Source of the DNA: Paenibacillus radicis (ex Gao et al. 2016)
GTDB lineage: Bacteria > Bacillota > Bacilli > Paenibacillales > Paenibacillaceae
Assembly (NCBI RefSeq): GCF_014641555.1
Contig: NZ_BMHY01000003.1
Location: forward strand, 35,012-99,011
Reading direction: 5' to 3'
Length of the DNA stretch: 64,000 nt
The position numbers and the translations under genes are program-made. Position 1 is the first letter of the stretch. Each line of letters starts with the position of its first letter. The notes under the pieces were generated by a model. The model worked only from the letters and a program-made list of their open reading frames with translations, did no database searches and was not told the origin of the DNA. Of this stretch, positions 26,975-34,897 are shown in pieces.

Positions 26975-27910
26975 CTATTCCTTAACGGCACCAACCGTCA
27001 AGCCTTGAATGAAATAGCGTTGGAAGAACGGGTATGCGAATACAATTGGCCCTGTTGCCAGCACAACCATCGCCATACGCGACGTATCCTGCGGCATCGA
27101 TTGCAGCACGCCTACGCTAAGCGACGTATTTTGAGCGTTCTGCATAATGAATTGCATATTATTTTCAATCCGCATCAGCATGGACTGCAGCGGCACTAAA
27201 TTCGGCGTATTAATGTACAGAAGTGCATTAAACCAGTCATTCCAGTAGCCCAGCGTGCTGAACAAAGCGATCGTGGCCAGACCCGGAAGCGCCAAAGGCA
27301 GCACCAGCTTGAAGAAGATGCCGAACTCCCCTGCACCGTCGATTCTGCCTGATTCGATAATCGCGTCCGGCACCATCGTCGAGAAAAACGTGCGTAAAAT
27401 CATAATATAGAAGGCGTTAACCGCCAGCGGCAAAATAAGCGCCCAGATGGAATCTTTCAAGCCGAGCAATTGTGTAACGATAATATAGGTCGGCACAAGA
27501 CCGCCGTTGAACAGCATCGTGAAAAAGGCGAAGAAAGCGAAGAAATTGCGGTATTTAAAATCACGGCGCGAGATCGCGTAAGCGAAAAGCGCGGTAGCAA
27601 TGACACCGATCACCGTACCGATCACCGTTACGGCAATCGTTACGCCATAAGAGCGAAGCAATTGGTCGCCAGCCTTGAATAAATAGCTGTAAGCCTCTAC
27701 GCTCCATTTTTCCGGAAAAAGGCTGTAGCCGTTTCTAGCGAGCGTATTCTCGTCCGTAAAAGAAATAATCATAACGAATATAAAAGGAAAAACGCACATC
27801 AGAGCAAAAATACCGGCCATCGCATGAAAAATGACGTTCCATACCGGGCCTAACTTATGAAAATCACGGCCTTTCGCCGATTGAGATTGAATTTGAGTTT
27901 GAGCGGACAT
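26975..27910 (-). CDS. ABC transporter permease, LplC/YtcP type
   Basis: Second permease of the oligosaccharide importer, 311 residues, about six membrane segments. EAA loop ESGRIDGAGEFGIFFKLVLPLA-like near residue 200; C-terminus QRYFIQGLTVGAVKE is the standard ending of YtcP/LplC proteins. Start has GGGGAGG. Stands between the LplB-type permease and the GH125 gene, about 50 bp and 35 bp gaps, so one transcript. Confidence 0.93.
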   Translation of the reverse strand: MSAQTQIQSQSAKGRDFHKLGPVWNVIFHAMAGIFALMCVFPFIFVMIISFTDENTLARNGYSLFPEKWSVEAYSYLFKAGDQLLRSYGVTIAVTVIGTVIGVIATALFAYAISRRDFKYRNFFAFFAFFTMLFNGGLVPTYIIVTQLLGLKDSIWALILPLAVNAFYIMILRTFFSTMVPDAIIESGRIDGAGEFGIFFKLVLPLALPGLATIALFSTLGYWNDWFNALLYINTPNLVPLQSMLMRIENNMQFIMQNAQNTSLSVGVLQSMPQDTSRMAMVVLATGPIVFAYPFFQRYFIQGLTVGAVKE

Positions 27911-27964
27911 AGCGGTTTTCCTCCCCTCGCAATGCTTGCCTGTTCAATTAGATAACCGGAAGGA

Positions 27965-28903
27965 CTAGAACAAAGCATTGTCTTTGTTGAATTTGCGAAC
28001 GATTCCGTTCGATGTAATAACGAGAATGAACCCGATAAGCGATTGATACAGACCTGCAGCCGTACTCATCCCGATCTCGCCTGTCGATTTCAGGCCGCGA
28101 TACACGTACGTGTCGATAACGTTCGTTACACTGTACAACGTTCCCGAATCCCGTGGCACTTGATAGAACAGTCCAAAGTCCGCATAAAAGATTTTACCGA
28201 TCGCCAGCAGCGTCAATATCGTAATGAGCGGCGTCAGCATCGGAATCGTAATGTTGCGGATTTGCTGCCATTTATTCGCGCCATCAATCATCGCAGCTTC
28301 ATACAGTGATTTATCGATGCCCATAATGGCTGCCAAGTAGATGACGCTGTTATAGCCGACCGATTTCCACAAGAAGACGACGACGATAATAATCGGCCAG
28401 TAGGTCGGATCGGAATACCAGTTCACAGGGTCGATGCCAAATGATCCGGCGATCCGGTTAACGACGCCCCGGTCCAGGCTCAGGAAGCTGAATACGAAAT
28501 AGCCGACGATAACCCAGGACAGGAAGTAAGGCAGGAACATACCTGTCTGATAAATTTTCGCCAGCTTCTTATTCGTAATTTCCGCCAGGACGATCGCCAT
28601 CGCAACGGCAATAATAAGTCCCAGAACGATGAAAAACACATTGTAAAGTACGGTATTGCGCGTAATGATATAGGCGTCATTGGTGCTGAACAAGAACTTG
28701 AAGTTTTGCAGACCTACCCATTTACTCTCGATAATGCTCGCCAGAAACCCGTCCCGGCTGTAGCGGTATTCCTTGAATGCGATAATCATGCCGGCCATCG
28801 GCAAGTAGGAAAATAAGATAAACCAGAGTGTCGCTGGCAAAACCATAACCAGCATCGCTTTATTTTTGTTGATGTCTTTGAAAAAACGTCCAAAGGCTCC
28901 CAT
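27965..28903 (-). CDS. ABC transporter permease, LplB type
   Basis: First permease of the importer, 312 residues. N-terminus MLVMVLPATLWFILFSYLPM and FKEYRYSRDGFLAS are typical of LplB-like permeases of Paenibacillus; EAA loop EAAMIDGANKWQQIRNITIPML. AGAGAGGTG precedes the ATG. Preceded by a hairpin that separates it from the binding-protein gene. ATPase is not in the cluster. Confidence 0.93.
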   Translation of the reverse strand: MGAFGRFFKDINKNKAMLVMVLPATLWFILFSYLPMAGMIIAFKEYRYSRDGFLASIIESKWVGLQNFKFLFSTNDAYIITRNTVLYNVFFIVLGLIIAVAMAIVLAEITNKKLAKIYQTGMFLPYFLSWVIVGYFVFSFLSLDRGVVNRIAGSFGIDPVNWYSDPTYWPIIIVVVFLWKSVGYNSVIYLAAIMGIDKSLYEAAMIDGANKWQQIRNITIPMLTPLITILTLLAIGKIFYADFGLFYQVPRDSGTLYSVTNVIDTYVYRGLKSTGEIGMSTAAGLYQSLIGFILVITSNGIVRKFNKDNALF

Positions 28904-28935
28904 GTGATCACCTCTCTGCTGTTAAATGAATGAGA

Positions 28936-28972
28936 GAAGGTATGAATCGATAAACTGCCGACCCATACCTTC
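28936..28972 (-). promoter_or_regulatory. Intercistronic hairpin after the mannoside-binding protein gene
   Basis: GAAGGTATG at 28936-28944 pairs perfectly with CATACCTTC at 28964-28972, within the 77-bp gap before the LplB-type permease. No T tract follows. Same place and likely same role as the hairpin at 10094-10137. Confidence 0.65.
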
Positions 28973-28980
28973 CCGCTTGA

Positions 28981-30444
28981 TTACTTGTTGGCGGCTCTCC
29001 ACTCGTCAAGCTGGCGCTGCGCTTCAGCCATAACTTTATCCAGTCCGGCTGCTTTGAATTTATCGTTAGCGCGCTGCAGGTACACATCAGGGTCAACTGT
29101 ACCTGTCATTAATGCAGCCCAGAACTCTTGCTTCACATTGTTGACAGCTGCAATTTCAGTTGCAACTTTCGACGTATCGAAGTTAAAACCAAGCAGCGGA
29201 GCTTTCGTGCCCGCATCGTTGAACTTCTTGAACTCTTCCCACTTGTTCGCAGGGTCAGTCGTGTTCAAGTAAGTGAGCATAACATTGCCAAGTGCAAACG
29301 TCGGCATGTCGTAGTTTTTCGATTCATCCAGATTTTCCATTACGGTGTCATTTACTTTCTTGTAGTGAACGCCTTCGATACCGGAATCAACCATGTTGCG
29401 AAGAACCGGATCCGTGTTCAGCAGGTTCAAAAATTGCATCGCTTTCTCCGGATACTTCGTGTTAGCGGAGATTGCCTGCATCGAGCCCATTACCGACCAG
29501 TTGTAAATCAGCGGCTCGCTGGCTGGTGTCGATACGACCGGGTAACCGTAGCTTGCGGACCATAGGTTGTCTGCAAACGGCTGCGTCGTTGCACGATCTG
29601 TGAACCATCTGCCTGTTGCTTGCAGATCCGTCAGCGAATCGAGCGTTGCCGCTTCGGTAGGAATGTAGCCGGCTTTATAGTATTTGTGCATGGTTTTCAA
29701 AATTTGCTTCATCTCAGGCGTATCCAGCACGTTTACGATTTTGTAATCGGTTGTATTGAGCGGTACTGCCATTGGAAGCTTCTCAATGACGTAATCGTAA
29801 GGCACGTAAGGAACTTGGTTCTTATCTACAGCAAGCGGATAAATATCCGGCTCGCTCGCCTTGATCGTTTTGAGCAGCGGCTCTAAGCTTTCAAGCGAGT
29901 ACACATTGGAAATGTCCAGGTTGTACTTGTCCAGCAGTTTCTTGTTGAAACGCCATACCTCTTGGGCAGGAAGCTCCTTGTTGGCAGGGATGCCATAGTT
30001 GTGTCCATCAACCTTGGAGCCTTCCAGGAACGCAGGATCAAGGGTATCTACGATGCCTTGGCCGTATTCTTTAAGCAGATCATCTGTCTGCAGGAATGCT
30101 CCTTTTCTAGCGTTCTGAACGTAATCAAACGCCCACGAGGATGTAAACATGATGTCTACCGCTTCCCCGGAAGCTGTCATGACTTGCAGCTTCTGTGCGT
30201 AGTCGCCCCAGTCAACCATGCTCATTTTGACCGTAACGCCAATTTTTTCTGCTGTATATTTGCTTACTTCAGCCATAACTTTGTCGACATCTTTCTGCGG
30301 CGTGCCAATCGTGTACCAGATCAGTTCAACCGGTTTTTCCGGTGTACCTTCTGCTCCGCCCTTGCCTCCGCAAGCACTTAACACAATCGTCATGACCATC
30401 AGCAGCGCAAGCGCCGGTATGAAGCCTTTTTTCTTTCTGCTCAT
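28981..30444 (-). CDS. Oligosaccharide-binding lipoprotein (LplA type)
   Basis: Extracellular solute-binding protein of the importer. Signal with lipobox VLSAC at about residue 24 of MSRKKKGF..., then EKPVELIWYTIGTPQKDVDKV and the LplA-like fold with MVDWGDYAQKLQVMTASGE, YGIPANKELP and a long Trp-rich middle. 487 residues is normal for this group, longer than MalE-like proteins, consistent with large oligosaccharides. Start chosen by GGGAGG; an ATG ten codons earlier lacks one. Two GTTTTCAAA repeats and a cre-like site lie 84-136 bp upstream, so it probably has its own regulated promoter. Confidence 0.93.
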   Translation of the reverse strand: MSRKKKGFIPALALLMVMTIVLSACGGKGGAEGTPEKPVELIWYTIGTPQKDVDKVMAEVSKYTAEKIGVTVKMSMVDWGDYAQKLQVMTASGEAVDIMFTSSWAFDYVQNARKGAFLQTDDLLKEYGQGIVDTLDPAFLEGSKVDGHNYGIPANKELPAQEVWRFNKKLLDKYNLDISNVYSLESLEPLLKTIKASEPDIYPLAVDKNQVPYVPYDYVIEKLPMAVPLNTTDYKIVNVLDTPEMKQILKTMHKYYKAGYIPTEAATLDSLTDLQATGRWFTDRATTQPFADNLWSASYGYPVVSTPASEPLIYNWSVMGSMQAISANTKYPEKAMQFLNLLNTDPVLRNMVDSGIEGVHYKKVNDTVMENLDESKNYDMPTFALGNVMLTYLNTTDPANKWEEFKKFNDAGTKAPLLGFNFDTSKVATEIAAVNNVKQEFWAALMTGTVDPDVYLQRANDKFKAAGLDKVMAEAQRQLDEWRAANK

Positions 30445-30563
30445 CGTAATCCTCCCGTGTATATCGTAGTGCAAATCATTTTTATGCAGCCTTCGAGAAA
30501 GCGTTTAACCGACCGCCCTCAATTTAAGAATCCGTTTTCAAAGGCTAATATAAAAGTACCGGA

Positions 30564-30577
30564 TGAAACGGTTTTCA
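30564..30577. promoter_or_regulatory. cre-like catabolite repression site
   Basis: TGAAACGGTTTTCA matches the Bacillus cre consensus TGWAANCGNTNWCA at all but one defined position. It lies upstream of the mannoside-binding protein gene. A weaker partial copy overlaps 30528-30541. CcpA control is inference. Confidence 0.45.
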
Positions 30578-30611
30578 AATAGAGAACAAAGTAAAGATAT
30601 GATGTACAAAT

Positions 30612-30649
30612 TAAAGAAAAGACCGCTCCAATCTTACATTAGAGCAGTC
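30612..30649 (-). terminator. Terminator overlapping the end of the response regulator gene
   Basis: GACTGCTC (minus strand, 30649-30642) pairs with GAGCGGTC (30628-30621, one G-T type mismatch) and runs into TTTTCTTT. The left arm includes bases upstream of the TAA at 30639-30641. Confidence 0.65.
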
Positions 30650-32165
30650 CTTTGTAATCGGTCGGAGAAATGCCGACGTATTTCTTAAACTGTTTGTAGA
30701 AATAGCCCGTCTCCCAATAACCAACCTGCATGGCAATCTCCTGCACTTTCAGCTGCGTATCCTTTAGCATTTCCTTCGCCTTGTCGATTCGGTATTTATT
30801 GATGTAGTCCGTGAACGTCTCACTCGTCTCCTTCTGAAACAGATGGCCGAGATAGACGGGGTGGATGTTGTACTGCTGGCTGAGCGATTTCAGCGACAGC
30901 GGCTGCGCATAGTTGTCGTGGACATAAGTAAGCAACTGCTGGATTATAGGGCTCTTCACGTCCCTAATGAGCGAATCCACCGTTAACGTCGCCGCTTCCT
31001 TCACGACGGCGGCCAGCTCCTCGATTTTATCCGCCTGCATGATTTGCACGAAACCGGCCTTGTACAATTCCGGCTGATCGGCGCGCTTAATCTCCTTCAG
31101 CTCCATCTTGAAGCGGATCATCATCTCAATTGCCATGCTTTGAATATAGGCGGGTGTAATGCCATCGATCATCTGGTATTGCTCAAACTCCGCTTCAATC
31201 GCCTCATGCAGCTGATCCAGCTCCTTCGCTTTAATCAGCTTGGAGAACGGCGCCCAGTCCAGAGCAAACGCGGTTTGGCTTCTATTCCCTCCCCGCTCCG
31301 CCAACGATTCGTAATCCAATACGACCGGTTCATCATGGAGCAGGAAATACTCCTGTGCTTCTTTCGCTTGTGCGTAGCTGACCGGCGCGCCTTCCTCCGT
31401 TTGCACCACACTGCCCAACGATATTCGCAGCGGATTGCCGCCGGATATCATTTCCTTCTGCAAGCCGTTAAGGATATCCAGCGCCTTTGCCTTGCCCTGC
31501 TCCAGCTCTGAGAACAGAAATATAATAACCTGATCCCCGTCGATGTCTACGAAAGGCAGCATCGACTTGTCCTCATCGGCCAGCTGCTGTAAGGCGTCAT
31601 AGAATGGCTTAGCCGGGCTGTCCGTACGAAGCACAGCAATGGCAAGATACGGAGCATCCAAACGAATATCCAACATTTCCGTCCGTTCCTTCAGCTCGTT
31701 GGACGCAATCCGCCGGGTTAGCCAGCGATACAATATATTATCCCTAAGAATACGAATATCATAAGCGCTAAACATCCGATCCGGCCGGCTCTGATCCAGC
31801 TTGTCGATTGTATTGGCAAGCGTCTCCTGCAGCTCGTCGATATTAATCGGCTTCAGCAAATAATTTTCAACGCCAAGCTTTAGTCCAGACTTAATATAGT
31901 CAAATTCATTGTAGCCGCTCAGTATAATGACTTTTAATTCCGGATGAAACTGCCGGGCTTCGCGAATTAAGGTTAAGCCGTCCATAACCGGCATGGAGAT
32001 GTCCGTTAGCAAAATATCGACCGATAGCCCCTTGAGCGCTTCCAGCGCATCCTTGCCATTTTCCGCGGAGCCGACGATTTCCAGCCCGTAAGCCGGCCAA
32101 TCGATAATGTCATACAACCCTTCAATAATGAACGGCTCATCATCGACTATGAATACTCTATACAT
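30639..32165 (-). CDS. AraC-type response regulator (YesN-like) of the mannoside cluster
   Basis: Receiver domain with DDE at residues 8-10, phospho-acceptor Asp55 in LLTDISMP and Lys in YLLKPINIDE; a long middle domain (about 140-400) and a C-terminal AraC domain with SLKSLSQQYNIHPVYLGHLFQK and VQEIAMQVGYWETGYFYKQFKK. 508 residues is usual for YesN-type regulators. GGAGGGA precedes the ATG, one base after the kinase stop. A terminator separates it from the binding-protein gene, so the transporter is likely its target through a separate promoter. Confidence 0.94.
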   Translation of the reverse strand: MYRVFIVDDEPFIIEGLYDIIDWPAYGLEIVGSAENGKDALEALKGLSVDILLTDISMPVMDGLTLIREARQFHPELKVIILSGYNEFDYIKSGLKLGVENYLLKPINIDELQETLANTIDKLDQSRPDRMFSAYDIRILRDNILYRWLTRRIASNELKERTEMLDIRLDAPYLAIAVLRTDSPAKPFYDALQQLADEDKSMLPFVDIDGDQVIIFLFSELEQGKAKALDILNGLQKEMISGGNPLRISLGSVVQTEEGAPVSYAQAKEAQEYFLLHDEPVVLDYESLAERGGNRSQTAFALDWAPFSKLIKAKELDQLHEAIEAEFEQYQMIDGITPAYIQSMAIEMMIRFKMELKEIKRADQPELYKAGFVQIMQADKIEELAAVVKEAATLTVDSLIRDVKSPIIQQLLTYVHDNYAQPLSLKSLSQQYNIHPVYLGHLFQKETSETFTDYINKYRIDKAKEMLKDTQLKVQEIAMQVGYWETGYFYKQFKKYVGISPTDYKGLL

Positions 32166-32166
32166 G

Positions 32167-33975
32167 CTATCCCTCCTGTTGTCCGGGAAAGTCGATGCTT
32201 ACCTTCGTGCCCTCGCCCGGTGCACTCGTCATTTCAAGCCCGTACTCGTCGCCATACAGCAGCCTCAACCGTTCATGGACGCTTCGCAGTCCGAATGATT
32301 CTCCGGTCTCCTCCACCGCATCCAGGGAATGGCGAATTTGCGCCAGCCGCTCGGGTTCAATTCCGCTGCCGTTGTCCTCGATTTCCATGCGAATCCGGCC
32401 ATCCTGCTCCGAGACACGAATTTCGATCCGGTTATCCGCTCTATGGGGCTGCAGGCCATGTACAACATAGTTCTCGATGATGGGCTGCAACGCCATCCTC
32501 ATAATCTTTTTCCGGCCGAGGCTCTCCTCGCACTGGATGTCATAGGAGAGCTTGTCTTTGTAACGGATGCGGAACAGCTCCAGATAAAGCCGGGAAGTCT
32601 CAAGCTCCTCCTTAATTGTGCTCTCCCCTTTGGGCTGTACGAAGCTCTTGAAGAGAACCGAGAGGCTGTAGATCATTTCGCCAACGTCCTTCGCCCCTTG
32701 CGAAATGGCCCGCATGCGAATGACTTCCAGCGTATTGTATAGAAAATGAGGATTAACTCTCGCCTGCAATGCCGCTAGCTCCGTATGCTTCTGCTTAATC
32801 TCTGCAATATAGACGCGATCGATGTGACGGGCAAGCTCTTCCAGCATATCGTTGAAGCTTCGGGAAATTTGCCCTAGCTCGTCCTCCTTCTCATCATGGA
32901 TACGAGCCGACAAATCACCGCTCTCCACCTTGCGCATGAAGCGGATAATTTTATTCGTTCGTTTCGCATAATTGATGACGACGAGAACCGGAACGAGCAG
33001 CACGACAGCGATGCAGATAGCGCTAATAAGCATGATGGTTTGCTTTAGTCCCTGATAGGAGGAAGCAATCTCTGCTTTCGGAGCGACTCCGACGACCATA
33101 TAGCCCGCCTGGTTTTGCGACAGCGTCGTGACGTAAGACTCCTGCTCCAGCATCGCCGTATCATTGAGCGGATCGATTCGGTCTGCATATGGATATCGGG
33201 TGCCGTAATAGCTGTTAGACGAGTCGAACAGTACCTCACCGCTTGGTCCCAGCACCAGAATATAGCCCTTCAACTGATCCCTATAGCTATCCAGTGATTG
33301 CGCAATACTGTCGGAATTAAAGTAGACGAGCATCTGGCCCAGATTTTTCAGCGTGTTTTTGTCCGTGATCGGAACACGCATCGCATACAGCTTTGGATCA
33401 TGCTGATCAATTGCTTGACGGACCCAGGCGTTTGGGACAGACATTGCACTACTTTCGAGCGCCATTGCATCGGGAATATACGAGCGCGACGCGTTAGTTG
33501 AGATTAATTTGTTCACATGTCCTTTTTTATAAGCAAATAAGAACTGTTTTTCCGAACTATATAGCAGAAGATTTTCGATATCACCGTCGTTTTCCAGCTT
33601 ATTGTCGAAATAATCGAGTCCCTTCGGCACGTCGATATCGGTTCCACTTGTAAATTGATCAAGCTGATACTTCATATATTCCTCGAATGGATGCTGGAGA
33701 AAATAAGTAAGTTGAATCGATAGCGATTCATTCCGGTATACATCGCGCATAATCGACTGCACCGATTCATATTTGCGGGTCATATAGCTGTTGACGCTCT
33801 CCATCGCCTTTTTCTGATTTTCGAGGTCATTGCCAATGATCGACTGGGTCATCACATTGAACATAAAGTAGGAGAAGGTCACGATCGTTGCTGTCGTAAT
33901 GAGTGCAAACAGCAGAATCATTTTCATAAACAGATTATTTTTGAGATAGCTGTCGTATAAGCCTCTGCCTTTCAA
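32167..33975 (-). CDS. YesM-type sensor histidine kinase of the mannoside cluster
   Basis: Membrane kinase: TM1 LFMKMILLFALITTATIVTF-like at about residues 15-35, extracellular Cache-like domain to about 290, TM2, HAMP (MRKVESGDLSARI), the phospho-His block ARVNPHFLYNTLEVIRM, IIENYVVHGLQ and DNGSGIEP for ATP binding. I chose a TTG start (residues MKGRGLYDSY) because AAGGGAG lies 6 nt upstream; an earlier in-frame GTG at 34002 has no ribosome site. 603 residues is usual. It probably senses an extracellular glycan. Confidence 0.93.
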   Translation of the reverse strand: MKGRGLYDSYLKNNLFMKMILLFALITTATIVTFSYFMFNVMTQSIIGNDLENQKKAMESVNSYMTRKYESVQSIMRDVYRNESLSIQLTYFLQHPFEEYMKYQLDQFTSGTDIDVPKGLDYFDNKLENDGDIENLLLYSSEKQFLFAYKKGHVNKLISTNASRSYIPDAMALESSAMSVPNAWVRQAIDQHDPKLYAMRVPITDKNTLKNLGQMLVYFNSDSIAQSLDSYRDQLKGYILVLGPSGEVLFDSSNSYYGTRYPYADRIDPLNDTAMLEQESYVTTLSQNQAGYMVVGVAPKAEIASSYQGLKQTIMLISAICIAVVLLVPVLVVINYAKRTNKIIRFMRKVESGDLSARIHDEKEDELGQISRSFNDMLEELARHIDRVYIAEIKQKHTELAALQARVNPHFLYNTLEVIRMRAISQGAKDVGEMIYSLSVLFKSFVQPKGESTIKEELETSRLYLELFRIRYKDKLSYDIQCEESLGRKKIMRMALQPIIENYVVHGLQPHRADNRIEIRVSEQDGRIRMEIEDNGSGIEPERLAQIRHSLDAVEETGESFGLRSVHERLRLLYGDEYGLEMTSAPGEGTKVSIDFPGQQEG

Positions 33976-34022
33976 AACAAACTCCCTTCCCGTGAATATC
34001 ACGATGTTCGTTACAACGTCTA

Positions 34023-34052
34023 ATCATACTTCACGGCCATTTGCGGATACAA
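34023..34052 (-). promoter_or_regulatory. Candidate sigma-A promoter of the mannoside kinase gene
   Basis: Minus strand TTGTAT, 18-nt spacer, TATGAT, about 48 bp before the kinase start. Confidence 0.5.
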
Positions 34053-34131
34053 GAAGAATTCCTTTATCAAGTAGGCTTCCCAAATCGAGATTGGAATTAA
34101 ACGCTTTCACGAAAGGAAATGTGACATGGGC

Positions 34132-34161
34132 TTGAATGCTGTCGCGGAAGGGGCGTATAAT
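34132..34161 (+). promoter_or_regulatory. Sigma-A promoter of a small membrane protein gene
   Basis: TTGAAT, 18-nt spacer, TATAAT, followed after about 24 bp by GAAAGGAG and the ATG at 34199. Confidence 0.65.
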
Positions 34162-34198
34162 GTGGGGGTGAGGAAGAAGTGAAAGGAGTGATGATCGT

Positions 34199-34423
34199 AT
34201 GACGCTGGGTAAAATGCTTCGCAATGTTTCTGTCGGTCTAATTTTCGGCATCATCGCAATCGGACTCCTGCCGTTTTTAGTCATTTTCAACTGGGTAGAA
34301 CTGTTTAATGTGGCCGAAATCGAAGCCTCGCCGTTGTTCTTGATTATTGGACGGTTTGTCGGGACTGTTGCCCGCAAGGACAAGAAGAACGAACCGGATC
34401 AGTCGCAACAGCTCGACTCGTAG
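34199..34423 (+). CDS. Small membrane protein, unknown function
   Basis: 74 residues. Residues about 8-32 (SVGLIFGIIAIGLLPFLVIFN) form one clear membrane helix; a second weaker hydrophobic stretch is PLFLIIGRFVGTV at 44-56. The tail KDKKNEPDQSQQ is charged. I do not recognise the family. The gene is supported by a good promoter, GAAAGGAG ribosome site and its own terminator, so I take it as real. Divergent from the mannoside kinase. Confidence 0.75.
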   Translation: MTLGKMLRNVSVGLIFGIIAIGLLPFLVIFNWVELFNVAEIEASPLFLIIGRFVGTVARKDKKNEPDQSQQLDS

Positions 34424-34451
34424 CCTGCTTTACCTTTTTTGTACACTTCAT

Positions 34452-34490
34452 GACCCGGAGGCGCTTAGCCGATCCCGGGTCTTTCTTTTT
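34452..34490 (+). terminator. Terminator of the small membrane protein gene
   Basis: GACCCGG (34452-34458) pairs with CCGGGTC (34475-34481), followed by TTTCTTTTT. Confidence 0.85.
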
Positions 34491-34550
34491 AATTGCGCAG
34501 CAACAGCACTGAGCACTGAGCGTGCTGTAGTGCACAGCAAGGCGATGTTT

Positions 34551-34579
34551 TTCACCTCCGCAATGGCCCTTCATACAAT
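34551..34579 (+). promoter_or_regulatory. Candidate promoter of the 77-residue protein gene
   Basis: TTCACC, 17-nt spacer, TACAAT; the -35 is poor. The ATG follows 22 bp after the -10 box with GGAGGTGA between them. Confidence 0.4.
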
Positions 34580-34600
34580 GGTAGTGGAGGTGAATACGCG

Positions 34601-34834
34601 ATGCTGCAAATGGCATGGTATTCCAAAGCATTGGGATTGGTCGGCCAGCCTGTTGGCGTGTCTCTAACGAATGGGCAAGGCGTCACAGGGGTGTTGTGCA
34701 GCCTTACGGGAGGCAGCGTTGTCCTGCAAGAATATTTGTATCAAAGTCAGTTCGCCACCAAGCAATACCCGTTCAATACCATCCGGGATATTAATGGCTT
34801 TCCCGGATGTGCGGTTCCGGGACCGCTTTTTTAA
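34601..34834 (+). CDS. Small conserved-looking protein, unknown function (SH3/LSm-like pattern)
   Basis: 77 residues, no signal or membrane helix. The pattern QPVGVSLTNGQGVTGVLCSL-GGSVVLQEYLY, with alternating hydrophobic residues around Gly turns, suggests a small beta-barrel such as an SH3- or LSm-like fold; this is a guess from pattern only. The TGGAGGTGA ribosome site is near-perfect and places the start with confidence. The last codons (encoding GPLF) are part of the rho-independent terminator. I do not recognise the family; spore-related small proteins of Paenibacillus are one possibility. Confidence 0.72.
   Translation: MLQMAWYSKALGLVGQPVGVSLTNGQGVTGVLCSLTGGSVVLQEYLYQSQFATKQYPFNTIRDINGFPGCAVPGPLF
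34811..34832 (+). terminator. Terminator embedded in the 3' end of the coding sequence
   Basis: GCGGT (34811-34815) pairs with ACCGC (34822-34826), loop TCCGGG, followed by six T; the T tract contains the last Phe codon and the first base of the TAA. Confidence 0.75.
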
Positions 34835-34897
34835 GGGCTGGGCGGGACATCGATAATGGTGGCTCGATGCTTTAATGAGCGTATTATTACCTTAATT

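Noticed and set aside
30528..30541. Second full cre site
   Set aside because: Two defined positions of the consensus are missed, so I keep it only as part of the repeat observation.
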